The notes: a model not told the origin generated them from the letters alone. A stretch of 64,000 bases of DNA from an uncultured Clostridia bacterium (GCA_934365195.1 CAKRNA010000001.1:1-64000), one strand, 5' to 3'; shown: positions 1 to 8,841, numbered from the stretch's first letter. Numbers and translations: made by a program.

Positions 1-84
1 ACTTTTGACGAGTAAGGTTATAAATTCGATAGATATTCCTAAACATTCGTCCACTGAACAACGCCACATAGTTGATACCAAGTG

Positions 85-1674
85 TTAATCGTCGCTGTTT
101 AGTATCGCATAGATTTTTTCGTCAAGTTCTCTGCCTTTTTCCATCAATTCTTTTAATTCTTGCTTAACTCTTACTATCTCGGCTTTAACCTCCTCTTCAG
201 ACATTTTTCCGGAATCATCGATTCCGACATATCTTCCAGGAACGAGAGAATAGTCGGCATCTTTGATTTCATCTATTGTTGCGGACTTACAAAAGCCCTT
301 AACATCTTCGTAACCTTCGCCTTTCAACCAAGCGTGATAAACTGTGGCAATACTTTCAATATCGCCTTTGTTTTCATCGCCATAGGTGGCAAGATTGTAT
401 GCTTTTACTTTTTCAATGAGTTCATCATTGTCTTTATGACCGGCCGCCACGTCGTTGTAAGTCAACTCGCGGATTTTACGGTCAATCATAATTCCTTTTT
501 CGCGGCAATCTATAAACAGAGTTTTGCCTTTATTTCTGCAATCTTTACGCAAGAACCACAAACAAGCAGGGATTGTAACGGTGCTGAAAAGATTTGTCGG
601 CAGTGCAATAATGCAATCAACTATTCCTTCTTCAAGCATCTTTTTGCGAATATTGTATTCTTGCTTTGAAGAAGTTGAAAGCGAACCGTTAGCCAAAACA
701 AAGCCGGCAACACCTCTCGGCGACAACTTGCTTATAATGTGCTGAATCCAAGCATAGTTTGCATTGCCTTGCGGTGGAATATCGTAAATCCAGCGCGGAT
801 CTTCCAGAAGTGACGGCTGACCGTAATCGCTAATATTGAACGGGGGATTTGCCATAATGAAATCGGCACGCAAGGTTTTGTGCTTATCATCATGGAACGT
901 ATCACCGTAAGAATCGCCCAAATCCGCAGTAATACCGCGAATAGCCAAATTCATTTTAGCCATACGCCACGTATCCGGGTTGAGTTCCTGTCCATAAACA
1001 GAAATGTTGTTTATGTTGCCTTGGTGTTGTTTTATAAAGTTGACGGATTGTGAAAACATACCGCCCGAGCCACAGCAAGGATCGTATACACGACCATTAA
1101 ACGGCTCAATCATATTGACGATAAGGTCAACTACACAACGTGGAGTATAGAATTCACCGCCTTTTTGACCGAATTTCTTTGAAAACTCGCCCAAAAAATA
1201 CTCGTAACACCTACCAAACAAATCGCCGGTCATATTTTCGGTCGAAAGGTTGTTAGAGAAAAGATCTACAAGTTCGCCCAAACGACGTTTATCTACGTCG
1301 CCTTTAGAATAAACCTTTGGTAATATGCCACTAAGCTCATCGTTTGCTTTTTCTATATCAATCAACGCTTGATCGAGAATGGTTCCGATTTTTTCGTCTT
1401 TAACAAATTTTTTTATATACCCCCAACGTGCGGTTTCGGGAATCCAAAAAACATTGTCTTCTGCGTAAGCGTCTTTTTCTTCTTCAAACCCGTCGCCTTC
1501 AGCGACTAATTGTTTATATTTTGCATCAAAACGGTCTGAAACATATTTAAGAAAAATAAGTCCCAAAACCATTTTCATATAGTCATGAGGCATAACCGCG
1601 CCGATAAGTTTATCTGCCGCCGCGTAAAGTGTTTTTTCAAGAGATTGAGTTTTTTCAATCTTTTCTTTAGCCAT
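85..1674 (-). CDS. hsdM: Type I restriction-modification DNA methyltransferase subunit
   Basis: This is the N6-adenine methylase subunit (HsdM) of a type I restriction-modification system, which acts with HsdS and HsdR. The 529-residue protein has the helical N-terminal HsdM region, GGEFYTPR near residue 172, the SAM-binding motif DPCCGSGG near 198 and the catalytic NPPF motif near 276. I chose the ATG at 1674 because an AGGAG site lies 7 bases upstream; an in-frame start 39 bases further up has none. The partner hsdS and hsdR genes are not visible; they would lie beyond the left edge, downstream of this gene. A promoter (TTGATT, 17 bp, TACAAT) lies at 1726-1754. Family assignment is strong; the recognition sequence is unknown. 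Confidence 0.95.
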   Translation of the reverse strand: MAKEKIEKTQSLEKTLYAAADKLIGAVMPHDYMKMVLGLIFLKYVSDRFDAKYKQLVAEGDGFEEEKDAYAEDNVFWIPETARWGYIKKFVKDEKIGTILDQALIDIEKANDELSGILPKVYSKGDVDKRRLGELVDLFSNNLSTENMTGDLFGRCYEYFLGEFSKKFGQKGGEFYTPRCVVDLIVNMIEPFNGRVYDPCCGSGGMFSQSVNFIKQHQGNINNISVYGQELNPDTWRMAKMNLAIRGITADLGDSYGDTFHDDKHKTLRADFIMANPPFNISDYGQPSLLEDPRWIYDIPPQGNANYAWIQHIISKLSPRGVAGFVLANGSLSTSSKQEYNIRKKMLEEGIVDCIIALPTNLFSTVTIPACLWFLRKDCRNKGKTLFIDCREKGIMIDRKIRELTYNDVAAGHKDNDELIEKVKAYNLATYGDENKGDIESIATVYHAWLKGEGYEDVKGFCKSATIDEIKDADYSLVPGRYVGIDDSGKMSEEEVKAEIVRVKQELKELMEKGRELDEKIYAILNSDD

Positions 1675-1725
1675 AAATATTCTCCTGCTTCCTAATAGCA
1701 AAACTATAGGCACATATTTTAATAT

Positions 1726-1754
1726 ATTGTATCATATAAACCCTTAAAAATCAA
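1726..1754 (-). promoter_or_regulatory. Promoter of hsdM
   Basis: On the minus strand a TTGATT -35 box (1749-1754) is separated by 17 bp from a TACAAT -10 box (1726-1731), about 50 bases upstream of the hsdM start. The degenerate and perfect copies of the repeated motif at 1776-1820 lie just upstream of it. Confidence 0.6.
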
Positions 1755-1799
1755 TGCCCTGTTTTACACAAAATCTATTGTCGCAATATTTTTGTGAAT

Positions 1800-1820
1800 T
1801 GTTGCAATTTTTCGTAATGA
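1800..1820 (+). repeat. Repeated motif, copy 1
   Basis: The core TTGCAATTTTTCGTAATG occurs here, with one mismatch at 1878-1898, and again exactly at 4037-4057. This copy lies between the divergent promoters of hsdM and the ATPase gene, 3 bp before the ATPase -35 box. A degenerate version (TCGCAATATTTTTGTGA) precedes it at about 1780. The position suggests a shared regulator site, which is an inference. Confidence 0.6.
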
Positions 1821-1823
1821 CTA

Positions 1824-1852
1824 TTGATTTTTATTTTATTACCGATTATAAT
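1824..1852 (+). promoter_or_regulatory. Promoter of the DUF4143-type ATPase gene
   Basis: TTGATT at 1824-1829 and a consensus TATAAT at 1847-1852, spaced by 17 bp, place transcription start near 1859, about 47 bases before the ATG at 1906. Confidence 0.65.
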
Positions 1853-1870
1853 AGATATAGGAAATAAAAA

Positions 1871-1898
1871 TGCAACATGTTGCAGTTTTTCGTAATGG
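1871..1898 (+). promoter_or_regulatory. Palindrome in the ATPase leader, overlapping motif copy 2
   Basis: The perfect 14-bp palindrome TGCAACATGTTGCA (1871-1884), flanked by A and T runs, continues into the second copy of the repeated motif (1878-1898). That copy ends at the GGAGG ribosome binding site (1897-1901). Its place in the 5' untranslated region fits an operator or a translational control element. Confidence 0.5.
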
Positions 1899-1905
1899 AG
1901 GTATT

Positions 1906-3159
1906 ATGCAAAGTATAAAACGAGACATTTATTTACAAAGGCTAAAAGATAGAGAACAAAATGGGCTGGTAAAAATCGTTACCGGCATTCGCCGTTGTGG
2001 TAAGTCCTACCTTTTGAATACTCTTTTTTACGATTATCTTCGAGAAAAAGGCGTACAAGATGACCACATTATAAAAATCTCTCTTGATGATGACGAAAAC
2101 AGCGACTTGCTTTTGCCTAAAGCACTAAGTCATTATATTAAAAATTTGATTATTGACGACGATTTATATTATATTTTGCTTGATGAAATTCAACTTGCAG
2201 ATAATTTTGTAGGCGTTTTAAACGGACTTATGAAACTTCCAAATGTAGATATTTACGTTACCGGCAGTAATTCTAAATTCTTATCAACCGATATTGTTAC
2301 CGAGTTTCGCGGCCGTGGCGACGAGGTCCGCATTTTGCCACTATCATTTTCCGAGTTTATGTCTGTTTATAATGGTTCTCCTATGCAAGGTTGGAAGGAT
2401 TATTACACTTATGGTGGACTTCCGCTTGTTCTTTCTCAAAAAAGCGAAGAAGCAAAAATGAACTATCTAAAAGGACAACTCCAAAATGTCTACTTGAACG
2501 ATATTATTGACCGCAACCGCATTCAAAACGAAGAACAAATTAACGCAGTGTTGGAAATTCTTGCATCAAGTATTGGCTCGCTTACTAATCCTCTAAAACT
2601 CTCAAACACTTTTAGAAGCGTTGCCAATTTGCCGATTGCTGACAAAACTGTTTCAAACTACCTTGCATATTTAGAAGATGCGTTTTTGGTTGACAAAGCC
2701 AAGCGTTATGACGTTAAGGGTAAAAAATATCTTTCTACCCCATCAAAATACTACTTCACTGATTTGGGGCTTAGAAATGCTACTCTCAATTTCCGCCAAC
2801 AAGAAGAAAATCACATCATGGAAAACATAATTTATCTTGAACTCTTGAAGCGTGGTTTTGCCGTAGACGTCGGTATAGTTGAAACCGCCAAGCGTAATGA
2901 TGGAAAAGTTGTTCGCAATTATGCCGAAGTGGACTTTGTAGCCAATCGTGGTAATAATAAGTTTTATATTCAATCTGCATTTGCAATGGATTCCGAAGAA
3001 AAGCAAGCGCAAGAAAAAAATTCTTTGCTGAACATTAAAGATTTTTTCAAAAAAATAATCGTCGTAAAAGACGATATCAAGCGTAAACGCGATGAAAATG
3101 GAATAGTCACTATGAGCATTTACGACTTTTTGCTCGATGAAACAAGTATTGAATATTAA
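1906..3159 (+). CDS. ATP-binding protein, AAA_14/DUF4143 family
   Basis: This 417-residue protein belongs to the common bacterial AAA_14 plus DUF4143 ATPase family. It has a Walker A loop (GIRRCGKS, residues 27-34), a Walker B strand (YYILLDEIQ, about 88-96) and, after a winged-helix-like stretch, a C-terminal nuclease-like domain ending in a VDFVA segment typical of the family. The precise function of the family is unclear; such genes are often linked to defence or toxin loci. The ATG at 1906 is chosen because GGAGG lies 4 bases upstream; an in-frame ATG at 1870 lacks a site. The gene is divergent from hsdM and is followed after 16 bases by a small membrane gene. Confidence 0.85.
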   Translation: MQSIKRDIYLQRLKDREQNGLVKIVTGIRRCGKSYLLNTLFYDYLREKGVQDDHIIKISLDDDENSDLLLPKALSHYIKNLIIDDDLYYILLDEIQLADNFVGVLNGLMKLPNVDIYVTGSNSKFLSTDIVTEFRGRGDEVRILPLSFSEFMSVYNGSPMQGWKDYYTYGGLPLVLSQKSEEAKMNYLKGQLQNVYLNDIIDRNRIQNEEQINAVLEILASSIGSLTNPLKLSNTFRSVANLPIADKTVSNYLAYLEDAFLVDKAKRYDVKGKKYLSTPSKYYFTDLGLRNATLNFRQQEENHIMENIIYLELLKRGFAVDVGIVETAKRNDGKVVRNYAEVDFVANRGNNKFYIQSAFAMDSEEKQAQEKNSLLNIKDFFKKIIVVKDDIKRKRDENGIVTMSIYDFLLDETSIEY

Positions 3160-3175
3160 AACAGGGAGAAAAAAC

Positions 3176-3643
3176 ATGAACGATCAAATATTAACAAGTT
3201 TTAGCATTATAACAAGTTTTCACGATAAAAGCAAAAGCGTAATGGACTCATTTCTACCTTTTGTAGAATATGGAATTGCAATATTATGTAATGAAACAAA
3301 CAGCGATGGACAATTTGACACAGATTCGCTTCGTGAAAAAATCTTAAACTCAAGCGGTATTGACATTAATACAATAACTCTTAAATCTTTATTGAAGAAA
3401 ATTAAAAAAGCAGGACATATTGTGCTTTTATCACAAGGTAATTATTTTAAGGTTTTACATTCTTTAAAAAATCAACAAGATATTTATTTAGATGCCATAC
3501 AAGATAGCTACCGTAATATTCATAAATTTATCAAAGAATATAAAAGTTTTTCTTTAGACAATAGAGATGAGAGTGAGTTAATAACTTGGATTTATGGTTT
3601 TATCTGTACATATTGTAAATTTATAGATGTTTGCACTTGCTGA
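3176..3643 (+). CDS. Unknown protein, N-terminal part of a probably frameshifted gene
   Basis: I do not recognise this 155-residue product. A GGGAG site precedes the ATG at 3176. Residues about 20-95 look like a winged-helix fold (predicted helices around DSFLPFVEYGIAIL and SLLKKIKKAGHIVLL). The frame stops at 3643, but the +1 frame continues at once into a membrane segment (3627-3878). Removing one T from the run at 3630-3632 would join the two into a protein of about 233 residues. Either the gene is broken, or two overlapping short genes are coupled. The first reading fits better because the 3' part has no ribosome binding site. The gene follows the ATPase gene in the same transcript. Confidence 0.55.
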   Translation: MNDQILTSFSIITSFHDKSKSVMDSFLPFVEYGIAILCNETNSDGQFDTDSLREKILNSSGIDINTITLKSLLKKIKKAGHIVLLSQGNYFKVLHSLKNQQDIYLDAIQDSYRNIHKFIKEYKSFSLDNRDESELITWIYGFICTYCKFIDVCTC

Positions 3644-3878
3644 AATAACTATCACTCTAGTTACTGGATTTACTTCTTGGTTCTCATTACCATTATATCA
3701 GACATGGTGGATTTATCTAACAACTTTAATTGTTTTTGTTGGAACCATTTTGTCTGCTATTCTAAAGGGTATTGACAATAAATTTGTAAATTTTTTCATT
3801 GCAAAGAAGGAAAAAGCTTTACAAATAAGGTATAAGATCAGTAATGAAACGCTTGCAGAAATAAGAAAACAATATTAA
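3627..3878 (+). pseudogene. C-terminal membrane part of the frameshifted gene
   Basis: This 83-codon frame begins inside the previous gene with no Shine-Dalgarno site before its ATG. It encodes two hydrophobic helices (FALAEITITLVTGFTSWFSL and WWIYLTTLIVFVGTILSAIL) and a charged tail. It is most simply the C-terminus of the upstream gene after a one-base indel. A hairpin terminator follows at 3935. Confidence 0.5.
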
Positions 3879-3934
3879 TAATAAAACTTTCAAATTGTTA
3901 AGCAAATATTAACAATTCAAGACAATTACATCTC

Positions 3935-3957
3935 GTTGGGTAGTGCCACTACCCAAC
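3935..3957 (+). terminator. Hairpin after the ATPase/membrane gene unit
   Basis: A perfect 10-bp stem (GTTGGGTAGT with ACTACCCAAC) has a 3-base loop and is followed by a weak T-containing tail. It lies 57 bases after the last stop codon of the plus-strand unit. Confidence 0.5.
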
Positions 3958-4036
3958 TCATTGTTTTACAGATACTAAAAGTCTGTTGCGAGCCGACTTT
4001 TATTGCATTTAGAAATCATGACAAAAAGCTGTGATA

Positions 4037-4057
4037 TGTTGCAATTTTTCGTAATGA
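4037..4057 (+). repeat. Repeated motif, copy 3
   Basis: This is identical to copy 1 at 1800-1820. Copies 1 and 3 thus enclose the ATPase and the frameshifted gene as direct repeats 2.2 kb apart. It is followed by AAGG, but no gene starts here; the sequence to 4170 holds no convincing coding frame. Confidence 0.6.
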
Positions 4058-4170
4058 AGGTTAATATTTCCGCTGTTTACCTCAATTTTTTCTTGACTTT
4101 GGCAAAGCAATATTGCTTACCGATCAGCAGTTCTGGTTTACTTACAGATATGCCGTCAAAATGCCCCTAA

Positions 4171-4207
4171 CTGAACCCGTAAAATCTAAAGTTCGGGTTC
4201 AGCTTTT
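4171..4207 (+). terminator. Hairpin terminator
   Basis: A 9-bp stem (CTGAACCCG with CGGGTTCAG) is followed by CTTTTAT. It has no gene directly in front, which suggests that sequence upstream of it was lost. Confidence 0.5.
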
Positions 4208-4380
4208 ATGCTCAAAACACAGGTTGAAATCATAAGCGCATACCAAACGGAATTTGAAGCCACGGTATTTTTTTCTATACAATTTGATATACTATTCGCC
4301 ATATTAACATTCAATTTTTATTTTTAATTAGCTTTTTGAAATATAATTAAATTTCTTTTCTACAACGTTATTTAACATAA

Positions 4381-4475
4381 CAAAAGCCTCGAAGTTAAAC
4401 AACTTCGAGGCTTTTGCCGCTTGCAGGTGTCCCCATTAAATTAATTGATTTTTTTATAATCCCTAATGGGACACC
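4381..4475. terminator. Bidirectional hairpin plus a second inverted repeat
   Basis: A perfect 16-bp stem (4381-4396 with 4401-4416, loop AAAC) has A and T runs in its arms and could terminate transcription both ways; it lies 94 bases after the minus-strand LOR gene. Directly beside it, arms at 4426-4438 and 4464-4475 (GGTGTCC...GGACACC, one bulged C) enclose an AT-rich 25-base loop. The region 3879-4509 otherwise contains no gene that I can support. Confidence 0.55.
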
Positions 4476-4509
4476 CGTTTTCGTGCCTCTATTTTTAGTA
4501 TTTATTGAC

Positions 4510-4995
4510 TTACCTAGCCGTCCTAGCGGCTCTATCGGTAATGTTGTCTAGCCCTACGACAATTGCCACAAGAAGTGGAATATTGTCCTCATTCGCCTCG
4601 ATTTCGTAAGTGTCCATCATCGAGAAGAACTTACGGTAAACGCTGCCGATTTTCTCGTTGTTTTTCACGATGTCCATCGTGTTGAAGTCGCCGCTAAATA
4701 CAAGCGAGATATTGTCCTTGTATCCCTCTAAAATAAAACGCTCCTTACGAAGTGGTTTGCTGCGAAGTAACGCAACCGTTTCGCCCTCTGCGTCTAAAAT
4801 ATACGCACTATGAAACGCCCAGTTAAAGTACTTGTTGCGCACCTTGTACAAAACCTCTCCGTTCAGCGAACAAATACTTTTCTTACGAGTAATACTCAAG
4901 AATTTGCCCTTAACTTTCAAAACGTCGTTTCCCGCTTCGTCTTTGATGGAAGAACTGCCCCTCAAAGATATCTTGTTTTTCAAAATAATTTTCAT
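4510..4995 (-). CDS. LURP-one-related (LOR/YxjI-type) protein
   Basis: This 161-residue protein resembles the LOR family, a tubby/scramblase-like beta-barrel fold whose bacterial members have no firm biochemical role. The pattern of short strands (ISLRGSSSIKDEAGNDVLKVKGK, in parts, then WAFHSAYILDAEGETVALL and the acidic YEIEANED near residue 130) fits the family. An AGGAG site precedes the ATG at 4995. It is the last gene of a three-gene minus-strand unit starting at 6035, whose other products are membrane proteins. That context suggests an envelope-associated role, which is inference. Confidence 0.7.
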   Translation of the reverse strand: MKIILKNKISLRGSSSIKDEAGNDVLKVKGKFLSITRKKSICSLNGEVLYKVRNKYFNWAFHSAYILDAEGETVALLRSKPLRKERFILEGYKDNISLVFSGDFNTMDIVKNNEKIGSVYRKFFSMMDTYEIEANEDNIPLLVAIVVGLDNITDRAARTAR

Positions 4996-5086
4996 AACCC
5001 CTCTCCTCTTTACAGTTAAATTTTGCCACTTTTTTTACTACGTAATTTTATCGCCACTTAAATATCTACTTTTCGGTCGCAGTTTT

Positions 5087-5599
5087 TTAAATTAGCGTTT
5101 TTACCACAATCGCAACGCAAACGATAAGCATTACCACCCAAAAAGATATGCGCAGCACCTTAGAAAGTTTGATGCGCTTTTTACTTACCTCATCGCTATA
5201 AAACGTGTTTTCAAGTATCTCGTACGGGCACGTACTTTCCACAGTTACAGCCTCTCCGCCTTGCTTAAACGTATCAGCCCGAATGATTGCCTCGTCCGTT
5301 TTGTCCATATCGCTAGGATAAAAATTTATACTAACGTTTGCTCCACGACAACTTTTACCTCGCCTTACGTCGAAAATACCGAAAAAACTAATGATAAAGT
5401 ACAATAGGTCGAACCAAAACCACGATTTTGCGCTTTCTTCAAACACCTTTTTTAGTTCCACCCTAACGCACTCTGATTTTTCCACTTCGCACGAGCCGTT
5501 GCCGTATCGGTCGTATTTTAACGTGGTCGGCTTTCCTTTTACGCTTAGTATCGGTGCGTAGCGCTCGGTATTGCGAAACTCAAGTTTTAATTTTCCCAT
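5087..5599 (-). CDS. Membrane protein of unknown function
   Basis: I do not recognise this 170-residue protein. It has a mainly polar N-terminal half, a hydrophobic stretch in the middle (WFWFDLLYFIISFFGIF) and a C-terminal membrane helix (FWVVMLIVCVAIVV). The ATG at 5599 is chosen because a GAGGTAGAG site precedes it and because it begins 4 bases after the stop of the upstream gene; a longer frame would overlap that gene. It is the middle gene of the LOR unit. Confidence 0.65.
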   Translation of the reverse strand: MGKLKLEFRNTERYAPILSVKGKPTTLKYDRYGNGSCEVEKSECVRVELKKVFEESAKSWFWFDLLYFIISFFGIFDVRRGKSCRGANVSINFYPSDMDKTDEAIIRADTFKQGGEAVTVESTCPYEILENTFYSDEVSKKRIKLSKVLRISFWVVMLIVCVAIVVKTLI

Positions 5600-5603
5600 A
5601 ACT

Positions 5604-6035
5604 CTACCTCGCAATCGGTATAACTTTGCAAATAGCCAAAACGAGCAATAATAAATCCACAACAAGAATAGAAATACCCAGCACGATTTTCGTTTTGCAA
5701 CTCTTTGTCGGGCTCACCCTAAGACAAATAAGGGCAAAAATACTTGTAATCACCGCAATAATCACCGATGGAAGAAAAGCCTTCATAATAAACGGCACGA
5801 CTTCACTAGCAGAACCTAAATTGTGCATAACCTCTACGCTTTGCGGCCAAATAACGTATATCAGCCCAAAACTTCCTATAAGAAGTATCACAATTATCAT
5901 TATGGCAAAAACGGAGGCAAGTACTGTAATGGTGCCGGAAAGTGCGCAAAAGATAGCAGTTACCGTTGCCGCAATGGAAACGTTTGAAAAGATTTTTCCC
6001 ACGTGCGCTATGCGTAGTTTTCCTAAATAACCCAT
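5604..6035 (-). CDS. Small integral membrane protein
   Basis: This 143-residue protein has four predicted membrane helices (from about residues 20-40, 43-65, 88-108 and 117-140) and no catalytic motif that I can see. A GGGGG-rich site precedes the ATG. It is the first gene of the minus-strand unit that ends with the LOR gene, and the three are nearly contiguous. Function unknown. Confidence 0.65.
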   Translation of the reverse strand: MGYLGKLRIAHVGKIFSNVSIAATVTAIFCALSGTITVLASVFAIMIIVILLIGSFGLIYVIWPQSVEVMHNLGSASEVVPFIMKAFLPSVIIAVITSIFALICLRVSPTKSCKTKIVLGISILVVDLLLLVLAICKVIPIAR

Positions 6036-6430
6036 TAAAAGTCCCCCTTTTATATGAATTTTTTAGTATTTCCTAATTTCAGTATATAGAATTTTTTTTC
6101 GAAAATCAATAAATAAAGCAAAAAAAATAAACCGTTTTTCATATAATATAAACTACTAAAACCGCCTTCCCCTACCATATTTTCGCTAGTTTCCCCGCTT
6201 TTTACCTACTCCCCACCGATTACCCTTAACATCAATTTGCCTCTAACCTATTTAAAACAAGACCCCAAAACCCCTTTACTCAATAGCGTTTTTAAAAACT
6301 AATTCTAAAAAACTTAAACGAGAAAACCTAAAACTTATTCCTTTTTAGAAATTCGTTTTAGGTTTTACGTGGCTAATACCAAACTTTTGAATTATCAACG
6401 TTTTATATAAGCAATCACGTCATTCATGTA
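6036..6430. other. Intergenic region, no gene seen
   Basis: This stretch is AT-rich, with stop codons in all frames. It holds the terminator at 6323-6366 and presumably the promoter of the three-gene unit starting at 6035. Confidence 0.5.
6323..6366 (-). terminator. Terminator of the HAD gene
   Basis: Perfect 12-bp arms (AAAACCTAAAAC at 6323-6334, its complement at 6355-6366) with a 20-base loop lie 65 bases downstream of the minus-strand gene ending at 6431. The T-rich arm serves as the tail. Confidence 0.6.
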
Positions 6431-7594
6431 TTATTCGTTAATAATTTCTTTAATTATTTTCGCATACTCATTCAATGTTTTTGATTGATTAATTAATTTT
6501 TTAAAAAATGCTTTTACGTCATTATCTTTCAAAACGCCGTAAACCTGACTGTTTTCATTAGCAATTTTAAAAATCTCTTCTCGCTCCTCTGCATCCCATT
6601 CGTTTATTTCATTTAGTTTCGCAATGGCAACGTGAGTTGATGCATAACTAAGACTATTACGCAATTTTGAAACTAAGTCAACCTTATTTCTTTTCTCCTC
6701 GCCCTGCTCTTTATCATTATTTCTTTGTTCTTTTTGTTGTTTATAAAACAAATCTTCCAACTTTTCGTTTGCACAAGTTTTGTTTATTATTGCTTTTACG
6801 ATTTCATCTAATTCCGTTCCTTCCGAATAGTCGGCAGGTGCATAAAATTTAATTCTTTTTTCTCGCATCATTTTATATGCCTTGTTCTTATCTTTCGTAA
6901 TCGGATCGTATACCGCAATAGAATATCCGCCGTTTACCGAAATTAGTTTCATACACGGAATATCGGTATCACTATCCCCTATGTAAATCATATTCCTAAA
7001 AGGCACTCTTATTTCAGATGGATCAAAACTATCATTTACGCCTAAGTCGTTAATATCTAATACTCCTTTTTCTATTCTAAATAAATATTGCGTTTTATTT
7101 GTAAAATTTACAACCTGCGCAGGCCAAATTGCTACCCCTTTATCATTATAATAAAATGAAGTAGCATAAATCTTTTCAAACTCATCAGCAACTTTTGTTC
7201 CTTCAATCATCTCCTTTAATCCTGAAGAAATTATATAATGTTCTACTATAACGCCATGCTCCTCGCCATACTGTCGTATTCTATTGAACCACGTTTCAAC
7301 ACCATTATAAAGTTCAACTTTCTTTCCATATTCTATAAGGCTATCTCTTGTAAAAAGAACTTTCCCCTCGGATCTTTGTTTCATTGTTAACATATATGCT
7401 AAATTTTGATCCATATCGTTTTCTTCACCAAGGAAGTTGGATTCTTCCCAAAACTCATTTACATCACATCCGACAGACTGAATAAAACCTTGCGCCTGCA
7501 TATCAGTAGGCGATAGCGTTTTATCAAAATCATAACATATTGCTACAACCGGTTTCTCTTCCTTATGTTTTCTGTTATCAATATATTTATTCAT
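6431..7594 (-). CDS. HAD-superfamily phosphatase
   Basis: This 387-residue protein is a haloacid dehalogenase-type hydrolase. The DxD nucleophile motif is YDFDKTLS (D22, D24), motif II lies in YIISSGLK near residue 120, a lysine in FTNK near 167, and the acidic motif IV is GDSDTD (about 207-212). The last 110 residues form an extra helical, charged domain. The ATG at 7594 has a perfect AGGAGG 3 bases upstream, better than the in-frame start at 7633. Its substrate cannot be read from the sequence. It stands alone between terminator-like and AT-rich gaps. Confidence 0.85.
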   Translation of the reverse strand: MNKYIDNRKHKEEKPVVAICYDFDKTLSPTDMQAQGFIQSVGCDVNEFWEESNFLGEENDMDQNLAYMLTMKQRSEGKVLFTRDSLIEYGKKVELYNGVETWFNRIRQYGEEHGVIVEHYIISSGLKEMIEGTKVADEFEKIYATSFYYNDKGVAIWPAQVVNFTNKTQYLFRIEKGVLDINDLGVNDSFDPSEIRVPFRNMIYIGDSDTDIPCMKLISVNGGYSIAVYDPITKDKNKAYKMMREKRIKFYAPADYSEGTELDEIVKAIINKTCANEKLEDLFYKQQKEQRNNDKEQGEEKRNKVDLVSKLRNSLSYASTHVAIAKLNEINEWDAEEREEIFKIANENSQVYGVLKDNDVKAFFKKLINQSKTLNEYAKIIKEIINE

Positions 7595-7881
7595 TTTCCT
7601 CCTTATATTCTCTACGTAATTTTTTATAATCAATTTATAAATTTTCTAACGCTACAATGAGTATACTAACCAAATGCAATACTTTATAATAATAAAATAT
7701 CTTAAAGGAACTTTTATTTAGTTAATATACGTTATACAACATTAGGTCAAGAAATATATTCAAAATAATTATCTAAAGTAACTTACAGTTATTAGATTTA
7801 TGCGATAAATACATTGAATTTTTCTATAAATAACCTATGCCGTTTTCTATTCAAATAAGTATCTCGGTTTCTCCTATTTAA

Positions 7882-8841
7882 CTACATCATTCCTACTTTT
7901 TTCAATTCTTTTCTCAGCATTTTCACAGTTTTTCTTAGAATAAATCCCACTTTAAATCCAGAGGATATATAGCAATATATTTCATTATAAACAGCGTAGA
8001 AAGCACATTTTATATCAACGTTTTTGGATACGGGATATTTGGCTTTATAGATGTTGTAAAGATTGAAAAAATCACCCGTAAGATTTCTTAGTTGGAACAA
8101 ATCAAACTCTTTATCTGCCCATTTGCAATCTAGCGGATCGATAATGGCGGTTATATTCAATTTGCCATCGCTCATAACGTTCATTACGTTTAGGTCGCCG
8201 TGGATAAGCGACGCTTTCTCTATTGGTTCACTAAAAATATTGTCAAAATTATTCCAAGCAATTTGCATAGTTTGGATAGTTTTCTTGTTAATTTTCCCCT
8301 CTTTGTGCATTTGAAGAGCCGTATCAAAAATATCCTTGGCAAACGGCTTGTAAAAGTCAAGCCAACTGTCGTATTCCGGATCATCAAGGCTTCCGAATTT
8401 ATCATTAGTCTTGCTATGCCAATGCGCTAATGCATCAACTATTTGATTAGCAAACTGCTGTTTTTTTTGCTTGCCTAAAAACAATTTCTTAAAATCGGTA
8501 AAACAATCCGTGCCTGCGATAAACTCTTCCACAATAAAATCCATAGGCACTTCATCAGTAGCGTTAAACGTAAAATACACCTTGGGTATATGTATCAAAG
8601 TGTCCGCACCAAGCGTTTTTAGTGCGTTCGCTTCGTTTTTATGCATACCACTCACTCGGCACGCCTTAACGATAAGTTTATAAGGTTCAACTTGCATTTC
8701 TACCTTGTAAACATAACCAAAAGAGCCACCGCCGACATATTTTATGTTTGATACTTCACAAGCATAATGCTCGAACAAAATACTTTTGACAAATTCCTTT
8801 GTTTGCTCTTTGCTGATTTCTCTAACAACTTTTTGTTCCAT
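7882..8841 (-). CDS. APH-family phosphotransferase (aminoglycoside/choline kinase fold)
   Basis: This 319-residue kinase-like protein has the Brenner motif HGDLNVMN (H214, D216, N219/N221) and the downstream metal-binding aspartate in IIDPLD (D235). A glycine-rich loop (GGGSFG, residues 37-42) is near the N-terminus, and an invariant lysine is likely in LIVKA (about 59). The substrate is unknown; the family includes aminoglycoside, choline and macrolide kinases, so resistance should not be assumed. A GGGGG site precedes the ATG. No operon partner is seen. The gaps on both sides (7595-7881 and 8842-9194) hold no gene that I can support. Confidence 0.8.
   Translation of the reverse strand: MEQKVVREISKEQTKEFVKSILFEHYACEVSNIKYVGGGSFGYVYKVEMQVEPYKLIVKACRVSGMHKNEANALKTLGADTLIHIPKVYFTFNATDEVPMDFIVEEFIAGTDCFTDFKKLFLGKQKKQQFANQIVDALAHWHSKTNDKFGSLDDPEYDSWLDFYKPFAKDIFDTALQMHKEGKINKKTIQTMQIAWNNFDNIFSEPIEKASLIHGDLNVMNVMSDGKLNITAIIDPLDCKWADKEFDLFQLRNLTGDFFNLYNIYKAKYPVSKNVDIKCAFYAVYNEIYCYISSGFKVGFILRKTVKMLRKELKKVGMM

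Noticed and set aside
160..669. Long plus-strand frame across hsdM
   Set aside because: It is antisense to a well-supported methylase gene and its translation has no coherent features.
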